A stretch of DNA of 64,000 bases from Rhizobium sp. (GCA_019739215.1 JAHHDR010000018.1:1-64000); one strand, 5' to 3'. Shown: positions 19,501-28,764, counted from the first letter of the stretch. The notes: generated by a model from the sequence alone, not told the origin. Translations and numbers: made by a program.

Positions 19501-20195
19501 GCCGCCTCTCCCTCGAAGGAAGCTTCCAGCACCTTGTCCTCCGTAATGTCGTCGCCCGTGAGTTCGGCAGCGATCACCCCGTTGCGGAAGACGTAGACGC
19601 GGTCGCAGAGCCGGATCTCGTCCATCTCAGTCGAATACCAGATGAAGGTCCGGCCGTCGGCGGCCTCGCTGCGCAGCATGGCATAGACCTCCTGCTTGGT
19701 GCCGACGTCGACGCCGCGCATCGGGTCGTCCATCAGCACCATCCGGGCCCGGGTGGCGAGCGCCCGGGCGAACAGCACCTTTTGCTGGTTACCGCCGGAG
19801 AGCGACAGGATGCCATTGCCCATGTCGGGCGTGCGGATCTCGATCCGCGTCTTCCAGTCCTCGCCGAGCGCGATCTCCCGGTCCTCCCGCACGAAGCTCG
19901 CCCTGGCGGAGCTGCCCAGCGAGGAGATCGAGAGATTCTTCAGAATGCTCCAGAGCGGAAACGTGCCGTTGAGGCTGCGGTCACCGGCAACGAAGGCGAC
20001 ATCGCCGCCCCGGCCGGGAAACCAGTCGCTGCTCAGCGTGCGAAAGAGCGAGAGCAACATGTCCGTCTGGCCATGTCCGGCAAGTCCCGCAAGCCCGATG
20101 ACTTCGCCCTTGCGGGCGCGGAACGGCAGGCCCTTGCCCCGGATCGGCGGAAGTTCGACGAGGCCCTTACCCTCATCCCGCACCGTGTTTTGCAT
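19497..20195 (-). CDS. Sugar ABC transporter ATPase, C-terminal-type cassette
   Basis: 232-residue ABC domain resembling the second half of RbsA/MglA-type double ATPases. It has a degenerate P-loop (GLAGLAGHGQTD), the signature LSGGNQQKV, a Walker-B-like VLMDDPMRGVD, and the H-loop replaced in the WYSTEMDE segment. It starts at ATG 20195, 23 bp inside the preceding ATPase gene, and overlaps the permease start by 4 bp. In RbsA both cassettes are one ~500-residue protein. Here they are two frames, either a genuine split or a fused gene broken by one indel. Both arms show the same arrangement. Confidence 0.85.
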   Translation of the reverse strand: MQNTVRDEGKGLVELPPIRGKGLPFRARKGEVIGLAGLAGHGQTDMLLSLFRTLSSDWFPGRGGDVAFVAGDRSLNGTFPLWSILKNLSISSLGSSARASFVREDREIALGEDWKTRIEIRTPDMGNGILSLSGGNQQKVLFARALATRARMVLMDDPMRGVDVGTKQEVYAMLRSEAADGRTFIWYSTEMDEIRLCDRVYVFRNGVIAAELTGDDITEDKVLEASFEGEAA

Positions 20196-20958
20196 TGCGC
20201 GCCTGTTCCTTGACGACGTTACCCATCGCCTGCACGAGACTCGGAATGTCGAACGCGACCGCCGGACGGCTGGCGACGACCTTGCCGTCCTTCATCACAA
20301 TGATCCGGTCTGTGCTGGAGAGGATCTCGCCGAGAATATGCGAGATCAGCAGAACCGATCCGCCGCTCGCGACGAATGTGCGAACATAGTCCATCAGTTG
20401 GCTAGCAAGGCCGGCATCGAGCGAGGATGTCGGCTCGTCGAGGATGACCAGCCGCGGGGCATCGTGCAGGGTTGCGAAGGTGATGGAGATCTCGACCATC
20501 TGCCGCTCGGCGATTGAAAGGTCGCCCACGGCCGAGGTGCAATCGATGTGATGACCCGGAAACACGTCGTCGAGCTTGGCGCGGATAATGGCGAGCGCCC
20601 GCCCACGCCAGCCGAAGCCCTTGAGTTCCGGATGCATGACGCGGGTGTTCTCGACCACGGTCAGGTTCGGGCAAAGCGAGAGTTCCTGAAACACGCAGCG
20701 CACGCCATTGGCCCGAGCCACCGCAATCCCGTTTCCGGCATCGCGACCCGCATAGCGCACGGCGCCTTCATGCGGCGACAACCCGCCATTGATCACGTTG
20801 ACGATCGTCGATTTGCCAGCGCCGTTGTGGCCGACGAGGCCGACGCATTCGCCGGGCGCGATCACCAGATCCACGCCGTCGAGCGCCTTGACTGCGCCGA
20901 AATGGACCTTGACCCCTTCGGCGGCCACGACGGCCATGTTCTGGGCAGCGTCAGTCAT
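20173..20958 (-). CDS. Sugar ABC transporter ATPase, N-terminal-type cassette
   Basis: 261-residue ABC ATPase that powers sugar uptake at the inner membrane. Walker A GHNGAGKST at residues 43-51, Q-loop in the VFQELSL segment, signature LSIAERQMVEI, Walker B LVILDEPTSS and H-loop ISHIL. It resembles the first, catalytically intact cassette of RbsA-type ATPases. It lies about 120 bp behind the binding-protein gene, separated by a hairpin, and overlaps the second cassette by 23 bp. Confidence 0.88.
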   Translation of the reverse strand: MTDAAQNMAVVAAEGVKVHFGAVKALDGVDLVIAPGECVGLVGHNGAGKSTIVNVINGGLSPHEGAVRYAGRDAGNGIAVARANGVRCVFQELSLCPNLTVVENTRVMHPELKGFGWRGRALAIIRAKLDDVFPGHHIDCTSAVGDLSIAERQMVEISITFATLHDAPRLVILDEPTSSLDAGLASQLMDYVRTFVASGGSVLLISHILGEILSSTDRIIVMKDGKVVASRPAVAFDIPSLVQAMGNVVKEQARNAKHGAG

Positions 20959-20996
20959 GAACTCGGATCATACTCTGTATTGATGTGGGGCGAAGG

Positions 20997-21024
20997 AAAA
21001 CCGGCGCGGCGGAACCCGCGCCGG
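20997..21024 (-). terminator. GC-rich hairpin plus T-run, probable attenuator
   Basis: Perfect 8-bp stem (21001-21008 with 21017-21024) followed on the minus strand by a run of T. It lies between the binding-protein stop and the first ATPase start, a usual place for a partial terminator that raises the binding-protein to transporter ratio. Confidence 0.6.
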
Positions 21025-21077
21025 CATTGTCTGTTTGCCGCGCTGATGGCGGCGATGCAGGTCCTACCTGGACGTCC

Positions 21078-22100
21078 TCACTTCGACGCGTCCGCGATCA
21101 CCTTCTTGGCATCATCAAGCGAGTATTCGACGTTGGCGACTCCACCCTTCTGGGTGTTGGCGAGGTTTTTGCTCGAGATTGTCCTGGTCGATGCGCAGGA
21201 ACGGCACGACGAGATCCTGCGGCACCTTCTGCCCGTCAAGCACCTGCTGGGCGACCCAGAAGGCGAGTGTCGAGACACCCGGCGCGATCGAGACCGACAT
21301 GGTCTCGTAGCCATTGGCGTCCTTCTGTTGTTTCCACCACTGCAACTCGTCCTCGCGGTTGCCCATGATGATGAGCGGCGTCGGACGCTTGGCGGCGGCA
21401 AAGGCCTGCGCGGCGCCGTAGCCGTCACCGCCCTGGGTCACCACAGCGGCGATTTCCGGCAGGCTGGGGAGGATGCCGGCGACATTCTTCTGGGCGACGT
21501 CCTGCGCCCAGTCGCCGTGGACCGAGCCGACGATCTTGAACTGCGGATACTTCTTCACGCCCTCATGGATGCCGGCGGAAATCTCGTCATCGACGAAGAC
21601 GCCGGCAAGGCCGCGAATTTCGAGGAGGTTGCCGCCCCCGGGCATCTTCTGGGCGAGATATTCGATCTCGCTTCATACCCATCGCCTTGAAGTCGACGGC
21701 GATGCGGTAGGCGCATGGCTCGGTGACGATGCCGTCGAACGACACGACGACGATGCCGGCATCGCAGGCTTCCTTGACGGCGCCGTTGAGCGCGGTCGGA
21801 GAAGCGGCGTTGATGACGATCGCATCATAGCCTTCGAGGATCATGTTCTGAATCTGGGCCGCCTGTTCGGTGGCCTGATTTTCTGCGGTCGTAAACGGAT
21901 CGGCTGCCGCGACGATGCGGACTTGACGGCTTCCTTGGTCACCTTGTCCCAGCTCGTCAGCATTCGCCTGGCGCCAGGAATTGCCGGCATAATTGTTGGA
22001 AAGCGCGATCTTTCTTGCCCGAAGTGTCGGCGGATGCGGACATCGGCATTGCGGCGACCAGCATAGCGGCTGACGCCAGGAGTATCGTCCTGATGTTCAT
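21078..22100 (-). CDS. Sugar ABC transporter periplasmic binding protein, frameshifted
   Basis: Ribose-type substrate-binding protein with a signal peptide. It starts at ATG 22100 behind an agagag stretch. Relative to the left-arm copy there are extra or missing single bases near 21675, 21915, 21965 and 22013, plus the shared five-A run near 21168. Corrected with the left arm, the protein is intact at about 340 residues. First gene of the transporter operon, divergent from the kinase gene, with putative regulator sites in the ~290 bp between them. The sugar cannot be read from sequence. Confidence 0.85.
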
Positions 22101-22274
22101 AATCTCTCTCCCTGATGGTCGGCCCTCTTCCCGGCCGCATTTCCGGCACCGTCTCCTCACGGCAACCGGAAATTGTTGTTGCACCGAGGCACCAGTCTTC
22201 AGTTACATGGGCCTCAGTCACAGCATGATGTCCGAGAATGGCCGGCATGCATAGGCGGGTCACGGCATCCGGCC

Positions 22275-22309
22275 TGCGGGTTCCCGCAGAAAATATGCGG
22301 ATTGCCGCA
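22275..22309. promoter_or_regulatory. Tandem TGCGG-N4-CCGCA palindromes, candidate response-regulator sites
   Basis: tgcgggttcccgca at 22275-22288 and tgcggattgccgca at 22296-22309 are both palindromic and start 21 bp apart, two helical turns. A partial third copy (attgccgca) follows at 22325-22333. They sit between the divergent transporter and kinase/regulator genes. That position and the spacing suggest cooperative binding by the neighbouring LuxR-type response regulator; this is inference. Confidence 0.45.
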
Positions 22310-22387
22310 GGACTGCATCCTGGCATTGCCGCAATATCGAGATGCAAAGGCGGTAGGGAGACCGCCTGACCGGGAGGAGGTCCCGAC

Positions 22388-23634
22388 ATGCTCAGCCCGA
22401 CGCCGACCACCCTGCTCGATCAGTATCTGACGATCTCGCGCCTGCTGGCGGGTCAGCTCGATTTCCATTCGGTCATCCGCGCGGTGGCCGCCGAGGTCAG
22501 CCACATCATCCCGCATGACCACATGGATGTCTGCATCATCACGCTCGACGGCAGGTTCCACACCGCCCATGAGAGCCCGTTCGAGACCGGCTGGGGACGC
22601 AACCCGCCCGGCGCCGGTGTCCAGCAGCCCGATCCGCAGCCTTCTCTATGGCGAGGTCGAGACGATGATATCGGACGACGCCTGCAGCGACCCGCGCTTC
22701 CATTATGAAGGCTCTCATGCAGCGCCGATCTTCGAGGGCAACCTGCGCTCGCGCCTTCATGTGGCGCTGAAGGCGCAGGGCAATGTCATCGGCGCCTTGT
22801 CCTGCTCCAGCCACCAGGTCGCGCTCTACACAAGCGACGACCTCGAAAAGGCCCGGTCGATCGCCGATCTTCTCGCGCCCTATTTCTTTGCGCTCCGCGC
22901 CGCCGAACAGGCGAAAACGCTCCGCGATCGTCGAGGCCGAGGCCCGCGCCCGCGAAGAAGGCCTGCGGCTCGGCGCGCTCCGGCTGACCGAGGCGCTCGA
23001 GGCAGAACGCCAGCGCATCGGCATGGACCTGCACGACCAGACGCTGGCCGACCTCACCCGGCTGTCGCGCAAGCTGGAACGGCTGGCACAGGCGCCGTCC
23101 GTGTCCGGCGAGGCGCTCGACCCGATCATCCGCAGCGTCCAGCACTGCATGCATGACGTCCGGCAGATCATCGAGGAAGCGCGCCCCGCGGTGCTCCAGT
23201 TGTTCGGTTTCACCCAGGCGGTGGAGAACCATCTCGAGCGCTCGGTGCGTGACAGCGGCGCAGCGATTGAATGGACCATCTCGGACGAGGCCTCCGGCAT
23301 CGTCGAGGCGCTGCCGCAGAATGTCGCGACCGCCCTGTTCCGCATCGTCCAGGAAGCCATCAACAACACGATCCGCCACGCCAATGCCGCCAGGATCACG
23401 GTCGAACTCAGGGCGACCGCCGCCAATCTCAGGATTTCCGTGCACGACAACGGCAACGGCATTTCGCCCGACCAGAAGCGCCAAGGCGCCGGCATCGGCA
23501 ACATGCGCACCCGCGCCCGGCTGATCTCGGCACGTTGTGAAATCTCAAGCAACAGGGATGGCGGCGGTACCACGGTCGAGGTCAGCCTGCCGATTTCGCA
23601 GACCGCCCCCTTCTCCGGACCTCCATCGGGATGA
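22388..23634 (+). CDS. Soluble GAF-domain histidine kinase (HisKA_3), frameshifted in this copy
   Basis: Sensor kinase of about 414 residues. It starts at ATG 22388 behind a strong ggaggaggt. An N-terminal GAF-like domain covers about residues 10-170. A HisKA_3 dimerisation box follows with the phosphoacceptor His in MDLHDQTLAD, and a HATPase domain with EAINNTIRHA (N box) and DNGNGI (G1 box). There is no membrane segment, so it should sense a cytoplasmic ligand. Single-base breaks near 22612 and 22917 are absent from the other arm and are probably errors. It overlaps the response regulator by 4 bp (ATGA). Divergence from a sugar transporter suggests control of that operon. Confidence 0.85.
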
Positions 23635-24368
23635 ATGCCATGCAGGTCCTGATCGTCGAGGACGACCCCCTTCACCGGTCCTATCTCAACGAAGCGGTGC
23701 GTTCGGCGCTGCCGGAATGCGACATGGTAATCGAAGCGGAGAACGGCAGCGCCGGCGAGCGGCTGGCGCGCGAGAACAAGGCCGCCCATATCGTCATGGA
23801 CCTGCAGATGAATGCGCGCAACGGCATCGAGGCCGCCCGCACCATCTGGAAGGAACGGCCGGAGACCCGCATTTTGTTCTGGTCGAACTATGCCGACGAG
23901 GCCTATGTCCGCGGCGTCTCGCGCATCGTGCCCGAGGGCGCAGCCTACGGCTACGTGCTGAAATCGGCTTCGGATGACCGTTTGAAGCTGGCCCTGCGCT
24001 CAATCTTCATCGAAAGCCAGTGCGTCATAGACCGGGAAGTTCGGGGGCTCCAGCAGCGCAGCCAGAACCCGGCCGGCGGGCTGACCGACAGCGAATACGA
24101 GGTGCTGCTCGACGTCGCACTCGGCCTCACCGACAGCACCATCGCCAGACGCCGCAACCTCTCCCTCCGCAGCGTCCAGAACAGGCTGCAGCAGCTCTAT
24201 GCGAAACTCGATGTCTACAAGCCGACCAGCCCGACGGGCGAGGCCGGCCGCATCAATCTCCGCGCCCGGGCTGTCGCCGTGGCAATCCTGCGCAAGGTGC
24301 TCAACGTGTCCTCGCTCGAACGCGAGGACCGCGAACTGCAGGCCTGGCTGGACAGGCAGGGGGAATGA
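23631..24368 (+). CDS. NarL/FixJ-type response regulator
   Basis: 245 residues. The receiver domain has acidic Asp11/Asp12, the likely phosphoacceptor Asp57 (IVMDLQM) and the conserved Lys in YVLKSAS. It is followed by a LuxR-type helix-turn-helix (LTDSEYEVLLDVALGLTDSTIARRRN, RSVQNRLQQLYAKL) in the C-terminal third. It is translationally coupled to the GAF kinase. It is the last host gene before attL, so before phage integration it would have been followed directly by tRNA-Met and mnmA on the other strand. Confidence 0.88.
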   Translation: MNAMQVLIVEDDPLHRSYLNEAVRSALPECDMVIEAENGSAGERLARENKAAHIVMDLQMNARNGIEAARTIWKERPETRILFWSNYADEAYVRGVSRIVPEGAAYGYVLKSASDDRLKLALRSIFIESQCVIDREVRGLQQRSQNPAGGLTDSEYEVLLDVALGLTDSTIARRRNLSLRSVQNRLQQLYAKLDVYKPTSPTGEAGRINLRARAVAVAILRKVLNVSSLEREDRELQAWLDRQGE

Positions 24369-24410
24369 GCGGTGAAGTGCCCGGAGTACTGATACGCGTT
24401 TCTTGAAATT

Positions 24411-24423
24411 TGGTAGCGGGAGG
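24411..24423 (+). other. attL core (13-bp direct repeat)
   Basis: tggtagcgggagg is identical to the last 13 bp of the tRNA-Met gene (its CCA end, read on the other strand) at 62388-62400. The bases on either side differ between the two copies, which sets the maximum core. The response-regulator gene ends 42 bp to the left; phage cargo begins to the right. A short shared core is normal for large serine integrases. Confidence 0.7.
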
Positions 24424-24574
24424 GCGTCTTGTTTTGGACAGCCGACAAGGTGAACAAGACGAGATCAGTTTGGGAACATGGCAGATACGTTTGGGTAGGA
24501 TTATCCGGGAATACCTGGGAATAGCCGATCCGGTTGCCGCCAACTCCATTGTTTCAAATGACGAGGCGGTCTAG
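24424..24574 (+). other. Displaced 3' segment of the integrase gene (inferred)
   Basis: This stretch carries no gene of its own in the prophage. If the right end (integrase, up to 62400) is joined to it at the core as in attP, the integrase frame continues without a stop for 50 codons (codon 527 becomes ggg), giving a tail that includes GTWQIRLGRIIREYLGI, and stops at TAG 24572-24574. In the integrated state the same gene ends after ...RVELPTLGL inside tRNA-Met. A 50-codon open frame at this GC content could arise by chance, but its composition looks protein-like and the next gene begins right after it. Confidence 0.5.
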
Positions 24575-24600
24575 CATTTCGCCAAATGGTAGGGCCACAC

Positions 24601-24864
24601 ATGGATAACGAGGCGAAGATCGAACTTGAAGCCAAGCTTGTAGGCATCGAGTTTCTTTTGGGTAAGGCGCTATACGCGATATGGGGTGGAATGCCTGACA
24701 GTGTTTTCGACGCACTCGCCGAAAGCTATAAGTATGAGCTTAGTACGATGCCGAGTCCTGGAGACGACCCGGCCATGGCGGATCACAAAGCGTCTATTAG
24801 TAGCCAGGAAGTGGTGAGGATTATGGATTTTGTCCGAACGCTTCGGCGTCTCGCCAGTAGTTGA
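24601..24864 (+). CDS. Small acidic hypothetical protein
   Basis: 87 residues from ATG 24601; an upstream in-frame ATG at 24586 would add five. Predicted helical and acidic, ending RTLRRLASS. No family recognised. First gene of the accessory block next to attL and convergent with the SANT-like gene. Function unknown. Confidence 0.45.
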   Translation: MDNEAKIELEAKLVGIEFLLGKALYAIWGGMPDSVFDALAESYKYELSTMPSPGDDPAMADHKASISSQEVVRIMDFVRTLRRLASS

Positions 24865-24881
24865 TCGGCAACAGATGCCGT

Positions 24882-25475
24882 TCATCCAAAGTCATCCCAA
24901 CGCACTTCCAACTGACCGCCCAGCCACTCAGCCGCGCGATTGATGTGCTTGAAGTTCGGGTACTTCGTCCGGTATCCTCGTGTCTGGAAATACCGGCCGG
25001 TCCGGCACTCCTCGTCTAGATCTCGCATCGTCCACTTGATGTCGTAGCATCGAAGCCTGACTTGGTCATTGGCTACGATCCCGGTGATCTTGTACGGCTT
25101 CTTGTCGCGTCGGAACCCATAATACCGGGCCGCAACGCAGATCTTCCGCCACTCCACGCCAGGGATGGCCTCGCAGATTTCTTCCCGCGTGCCTTTTGGA
25201 TAGAGCCGCCGAAGAATGGCGATCTCGCGCGCGGTCCACCGATGGTCCCAGTACTTGATCAGGCCCAGGTGTTTGCAACGCCACAATATAGCGCCGGGGG
25301 TTCTCCAATAAAGCAGGCGCCTAAGGAGCCAGGGTTCCTCCCAGAAGAGACGGCACGCCAGGTCTTCCCGCTCCTTCCAAATACGGCTGATATTGGGGTA
25401 TACACCATCCCGACTAACCCGCCCCTTCAGGCGAGCCAAAGACAAAGGGGTTCTGTCCGTGAGCGCGATATTCAT
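24882..25475 (-). CDS. Hypothetical protein with a SANT/Myb-like helical segment
   Basis: 197 residues, strongly basic and rich in Trp, Arg and Tyr. The middle (about residues 78-122, from RWTAREIAILRRLYPKGT to ARYYGFRR) has the W-x-x-x-E spacing and helix pattern of Myb/SANT-like DNA-binding repeats found in several phage proteins. The C-terminal part (TMRDLDEECRTG) is unassigned. It may be a DNA-binding accessory regulator; this rests on pattern only. It lies alone on this strand between attL and the large RTX gene. Confidence 0.6.
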   Translation of the reverse strand: MNIALTDRTPLSLARLKGRVSRDGVYPNISRIWKEREDLACRLFWEEPWLLRRLLYWRTPGAILWRCKHLGLIKYWDHRWTAREIAILRRLYPKGTREEICEAIPGVEWRKICVAARYYGFRRDKKPYKITGIVANDQVRLRCYDIKWTMRDLDEECRTGRYFQTRGYRTKYPNFKHINRAAEWLGGQLEVRWDDFG

Positions 25476-25906
25476 AACCAGAAATTGCGCAAACCTTAGA
25501 CCGGATGCCGAGTCAGGACTCGAGCTTTTCCACGATATTCACAGCCGGATGTCGATCGGCGTAGACTAATCTATGGCGACTTCGGCCCATTCTGCCACGA
25601 GCCGGCGGCCTCACGCGGATCAATGCCGAGATCGGGGTTCCCTTCTGGCTTCTCAGCTGTCGGATTGGGTCCAAACCCTGGCTTCGGACCTGGCTAATTT
25701 GCCAAATGTGGGCGGTCGGGACGGTTGTCCTAGCTGTCCCCGTCGATTGGGGCAAATGAGAGATCGGCTCCTTTTAGGGCGTCTAGGCCAGCTCCGCTGG
25801 ATTCGTTGCGTTTTGCACCCCACCTCGAACATACCGTCTTTCTATCCCTATTGAATAAATCTCTGCAGAGTATAAAGTTCGAAGCGGATAAGAGGTGGGG
25901 GAAGTA
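25476..25906. other. Intergenic region upstream of the large RTX gene
   Basis: About 430 bp without a convincing gene; the short frames here have poor protein character. Near its right end are a perfect 10-bp palindrome ctctgcagag (25861-25870), flanked by ttgaat (25851) and tataaa (25871), and the ribosome-binding stretch aggtgggggaag before ATG 25907. The ttgaat/tataaa spacing is only 14 bp, so a promoter is possible but not convincing. Confidence 0.45.
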
Positions 25907-28579
25907 ATGGCTGACTACGAAGTTGAACTTCAAGAGGGAAGTACTTATAATATTATTGAACTATTTAATCAACATCTGACGTTGAACCCTCTAGAATACG
26001 TGGGGCCAATTTATAATTCAACATATATGAATATTAAGATACAAACCGTCAGTCTGTCGGCTACAGGCGGATTTGACTTCAATTCCATCAATACATCTTT
26101 CGCATGGAACACATATTCTCAAACGACGCCAAACATTAACATTATCGCCGATGGGCAAAGCGAAGGGGAGGAGCAATTTGAGATAGTGCTTACGGCATCG
26201 AGCGATGGGTTCTTGGGAGGAACCCGCTCATATAGTTACCTTATCAAGATCAAGGATAACGGGAGCGGTCCGACCGATACAACTGCCCCGTCTATCGAAC
26301 AAGTTTTCCCCCCTTCGGGTTCGGATTTCGATCTCAAGACTAACCTTCAGTTGCACTTTAGCGAGCAGATCTCCTTCGGCACTGGCTCAATTGTGCTTCT
26401 GAAGGACGGAACCGTTATTGAAACATTTTCAGCAGGCTCTGATCGGATGAGGATCGGAAGCACAATCGTCACGCTGGATCCGACGGATGACCTTGTCGCG
26501 TCGAGCAGGTACACGATCAAGATCAACGCAGGGGCGGTTAAAGACGGCGCTGGAAACGCTAATAGCTTCGCGACTTTTGACATTGATGTGCCCGATGTCA
26601 AGGATACGACTCCCCCAACCATCACAAATTTTACCACAAGCGATGGTGCAACTGCAGACCTGGACAGCAACCTCGTCTTGACATTTAGTGAAGCAATCAG
26701 TGCTTCATCTGGCAGCATTGAGCTCTATAAGGTTGAAAACAACCAGCACGTCCATGTAGAAAGTTTCGCACTAAACGGATCCCGGGTGAAGATCAGTGGA
26801 TCGACCGTTACAATCGATCCTACCGAAGATTTCGACTACGGCGTAGACTATTTGATCGACCTTGGTGACGTGATCATAAAGGACGCTGCCGGAAATCAAA
26901 ATGAAACTATCGGGGAATACACCTTCAAGTCTGAGGCCAAAGCGGTCGTTTCTATCACCCAAGATCCCATTACAATGTCCGAAGGGGATTCCGATCAACC
27001 TACGACGCTTTCGTTCCGGGTCACCTTGGATCGCGCTCTATCGAAGGACTTGACTGTTGAGTTCGACGTTCGGGGCACCGCCGTACCTCTGGTTGAGTTC
27101 GAACTAGAAAGCCCGATGAACCTTGAACATACGCAAGGGAAGGTCGTAATTCCCGCAGGCAAGACCTTTGCGGATATCAGGCTCTTTTACAAGCCGGACA
27201 CGAGATACGAGCCAAGTGGTGAGACGCTTTCTATTCAGCTGTGGGCGGGGCCTGATTACGATTTGCCAGGCGGGGCATTCTCCTGGACGAGTGCGGACAT
27301 TACAATAAAGGACGATGACGACCCGCTACTCAAATTGAACTCCGGTATGGAGGAAGGCGCAGAATTCAAGAAGCGCGAGGGAATGCAGGTAGATGGCGAA
27401 CGCATGGTCGTCCGAGGGGGATATGAGCAAACTCCCACCGGGGACTTTGTCGCCGAAGGCACAAATATTAAGGCCAATGTCCCCGGCAGCGGGCTAAGCG
27501 GTTTAATTTCCAACCTCGAAGGCGAGATGGCAATCGCTGCCCATGAGTGGATTGGCCGTGAATTTGAAAGCGGCGAGGAAGCCAATTTTCAACGAGCACT
27601 TGCCGCGTCTTCTTCGGTCGATCCAGCGCTCAGAACTTCAGTGCTTGAAGCGTTGGCAAACATCAACGGCTTCGTGGGCGGTCTATTCAACGATCAGCTG
27701 GCGGACCTGGCTAAGTTGGTTGCGGATATTCGGAATCCGAGCGCGGCCAGCTGGGATGGCGGAGACTTTGCTGAGCAATATGAAGAAGGGATTGAAGAAT
27801 TTTCATCGCGTGTTATGGAGCAGCTTGAGACGGCAATCAACGGCCACGCGCTCGAAGCCGCGTTGAGATTGGAACTGCCGCGCATCCAAGCAATAATTGA
27901 GGAATTTATTGATTCCCAACGCCTCATTGTCTCGACCACCGTGGCGGGGGATCTCATCGCTTTTCTCTACGATATCGACACTAGTGTGGACCCGATGGGA
28001 TGGAACGTTCCTGCCGGTCGTCAGGGAGTGTTTTATGGGCTCGCCGGCGCTGATGAGTTCTATGGAAACTCTGCACGGGATTGTCTGATCGGCTTCGCAG
28101 GAAACGACTATTTAGAGGGTGGCGGCGGAAATGACTCCCTTGTGGGCGGGTCAGGTGTCGATAAGATCTGGGGCGGTGTCGGATCTGATCGAGTTTGGGG
28201 GGGCGCCGGTAACGATAGGATCTCCGGAGAAAAGGGACGGGATTTTCTCTCGGGTGGAGAAGGTGCGGACACATTCGTGTATTGGTCGCTGGCAGATTCA
28301 CCGTGGAAGCGCGGTATGATGGACTCTATCCTGGATTTTGATCCATCCGAGGACAAGATCGATCTCCGCGCGATTGACGCCAACGCCAATAAGTCGGGAA
28401 ACCAAGCGTTCAGATGGGTGGGATATTCCTCTGACTACAGTGGTCAGGGTGAACTCGACTATTGGTACCACAAAGGCACGACATTTGTATTCGGGTACTT
28501 GGACCGGGACAAACAACCAGATTTTCAACTCAACATCGATGACAAGGTGAAGTTGGACGCTGGCGACTTTATTCTCTGA
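25907..28579 (+). CDS. Large RTX-type secreted protein with Ig-like and Calx-beta-like domains
   Basis: 890 residues from ATG 25907; the GTG at 25895 falls inside the ribosome-binding site and is unlikely as a start. Two SbsA-type Ig-like domains, each opening with DTTxPxI (about residues 120-225 and 230-340), are followed by a Calx-beta-like domain opening VVSITQDPITMSEGD (about 345-475). A long alpha-helical region comes next, then RTX nonapeptides (GFAGNDYLEGGGGND, GGAGNDRISGEKGRD) around residues 715-775, and a serralysin-type end with hydrophobic terminus AGDFIL. Such proteins are Ca2+-folded outside the cell after type I secretion and often act in adhesion or as enzymes. No signal peptide. 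The AT-rich 5' third suggests transfer. Confidence 0.82.
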   Translation: MADYEVELQEGSTYNIIELFNQHLTLNPLEYVGPIYNSTYMNIKIQTVSLSATGGFDFNSINTSFAWNTYSQTTPNINIIADGQSEGEEQFEIVLTASSDGFLGGTRSYSYLIKIKDNGSGPTDTTAPSIEQVFPPSGSDFDLKTNLQLHFSEQISFGTGSIVLLKDGTVIETFSAGSDRMRIGSTIVTLDPTDDLVASSRYTIKINAGAVKDGAGNANSFATFDIDVPDVKDTTPPTITNFTTSDGATADLDSNLVLTFSEAISASSGSIELYKVENNQHVHVESFALNGSRVKISGSTVTIDPTEDFDYGVDYLIDLGDVIIKDAAGNQNETIGEYTFKSEAKAVVSITQDPITMSEGDSDQPTTLSFRVTLDRALSKDLTVEFDVRGTAVPLVEFELESPMNLEHTQGKVVIPAGKTFADIRLFYKPDTRYEPSGETLSIQLWAGPDYDLPGGAFSWTSADITIKDDDDPLLKLNSGMEEGAEFKKREGMQVDGERMVVRGGYEQTPTGDFVAEGTNIKANVPGSGLSGLISNLEGEMAIAAHEWIGREFESGEEANFQRALAASSSVDPALRTSVLEALANINGFVGGLFNDQLADLAKLVADIRNPSAASWDGGDFAEQYEEGIEEFSSRVMEQLETAINGHALEAALRLELPRIQAIIEEFIDSQRLIVSTTVAGDLIAFLYDIDTSVDPMGWNVPAGRQGVFYGLAGADEFYGNSARDCLIGFAGNDYLEGGGGNDSLVGGSGVDKIWGGVGSDRVWGGAGNDRISGEKGRDFLSGGEGADTFVYWSLADSPWKRGMMDSILDFDPSEDKIDLRAIDANANKSGNQAFRWVGYSSDYSGQGELDYWYHKGTTFVFGYLDRDKQPDFQLNIDDKVKLDAGDFIL

Positions 28580-28593
28580 ATGGGAGGCCATGT

Positions 28594-28764
28594 TCAGTCG
28601 TGCATGCCTTGGAGGAACCATGTGCGGCCGCCGGTCGCCATAGTCTCGATGCGCGGGTCGTCGGTCGCGTCGACCTTTTTCAGTTGCAGCAGCAGCACGC
28701 CGAAGAAGGGGTGATCCCAGAGCAGCGCCGTCTGTGTGGCGAGGGTCATGTCTTCCGCTTTCAT
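28594..28764 (-). CDS. 56-residue fragment resembling a DUF2201 putative metallopeptidase N-terminus
   Basis: Starts at ATG 28764 with ggag a few bases upstream. The LLWDHPFFGVLLLQLKKV and ETMATGGRTWF segments resemble the opening of the N-terminal domain of DUF2201 (VWA-like metallopeptidase) proteins, recognised from memory. That domain normally continues for more than 100 further residues and its catalytic motif is missing here. Probably a remnant or a stand-alone small protein. Antisense between the two intact RTX genes. Confidence 0.4.
   Translation of the reverse strand: MKAEDMTLATQTALLWDHPFFGVLLLQLKKVDATDDPRIETMATGGRTWFLQGMHD

Noticed and set aside
25513-25854. 80- and 93-codon frames upstream of the large RTX gene
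   Set aside because: Poor composition, no ribosome-binding site, and they overlap each other on opposite strands.
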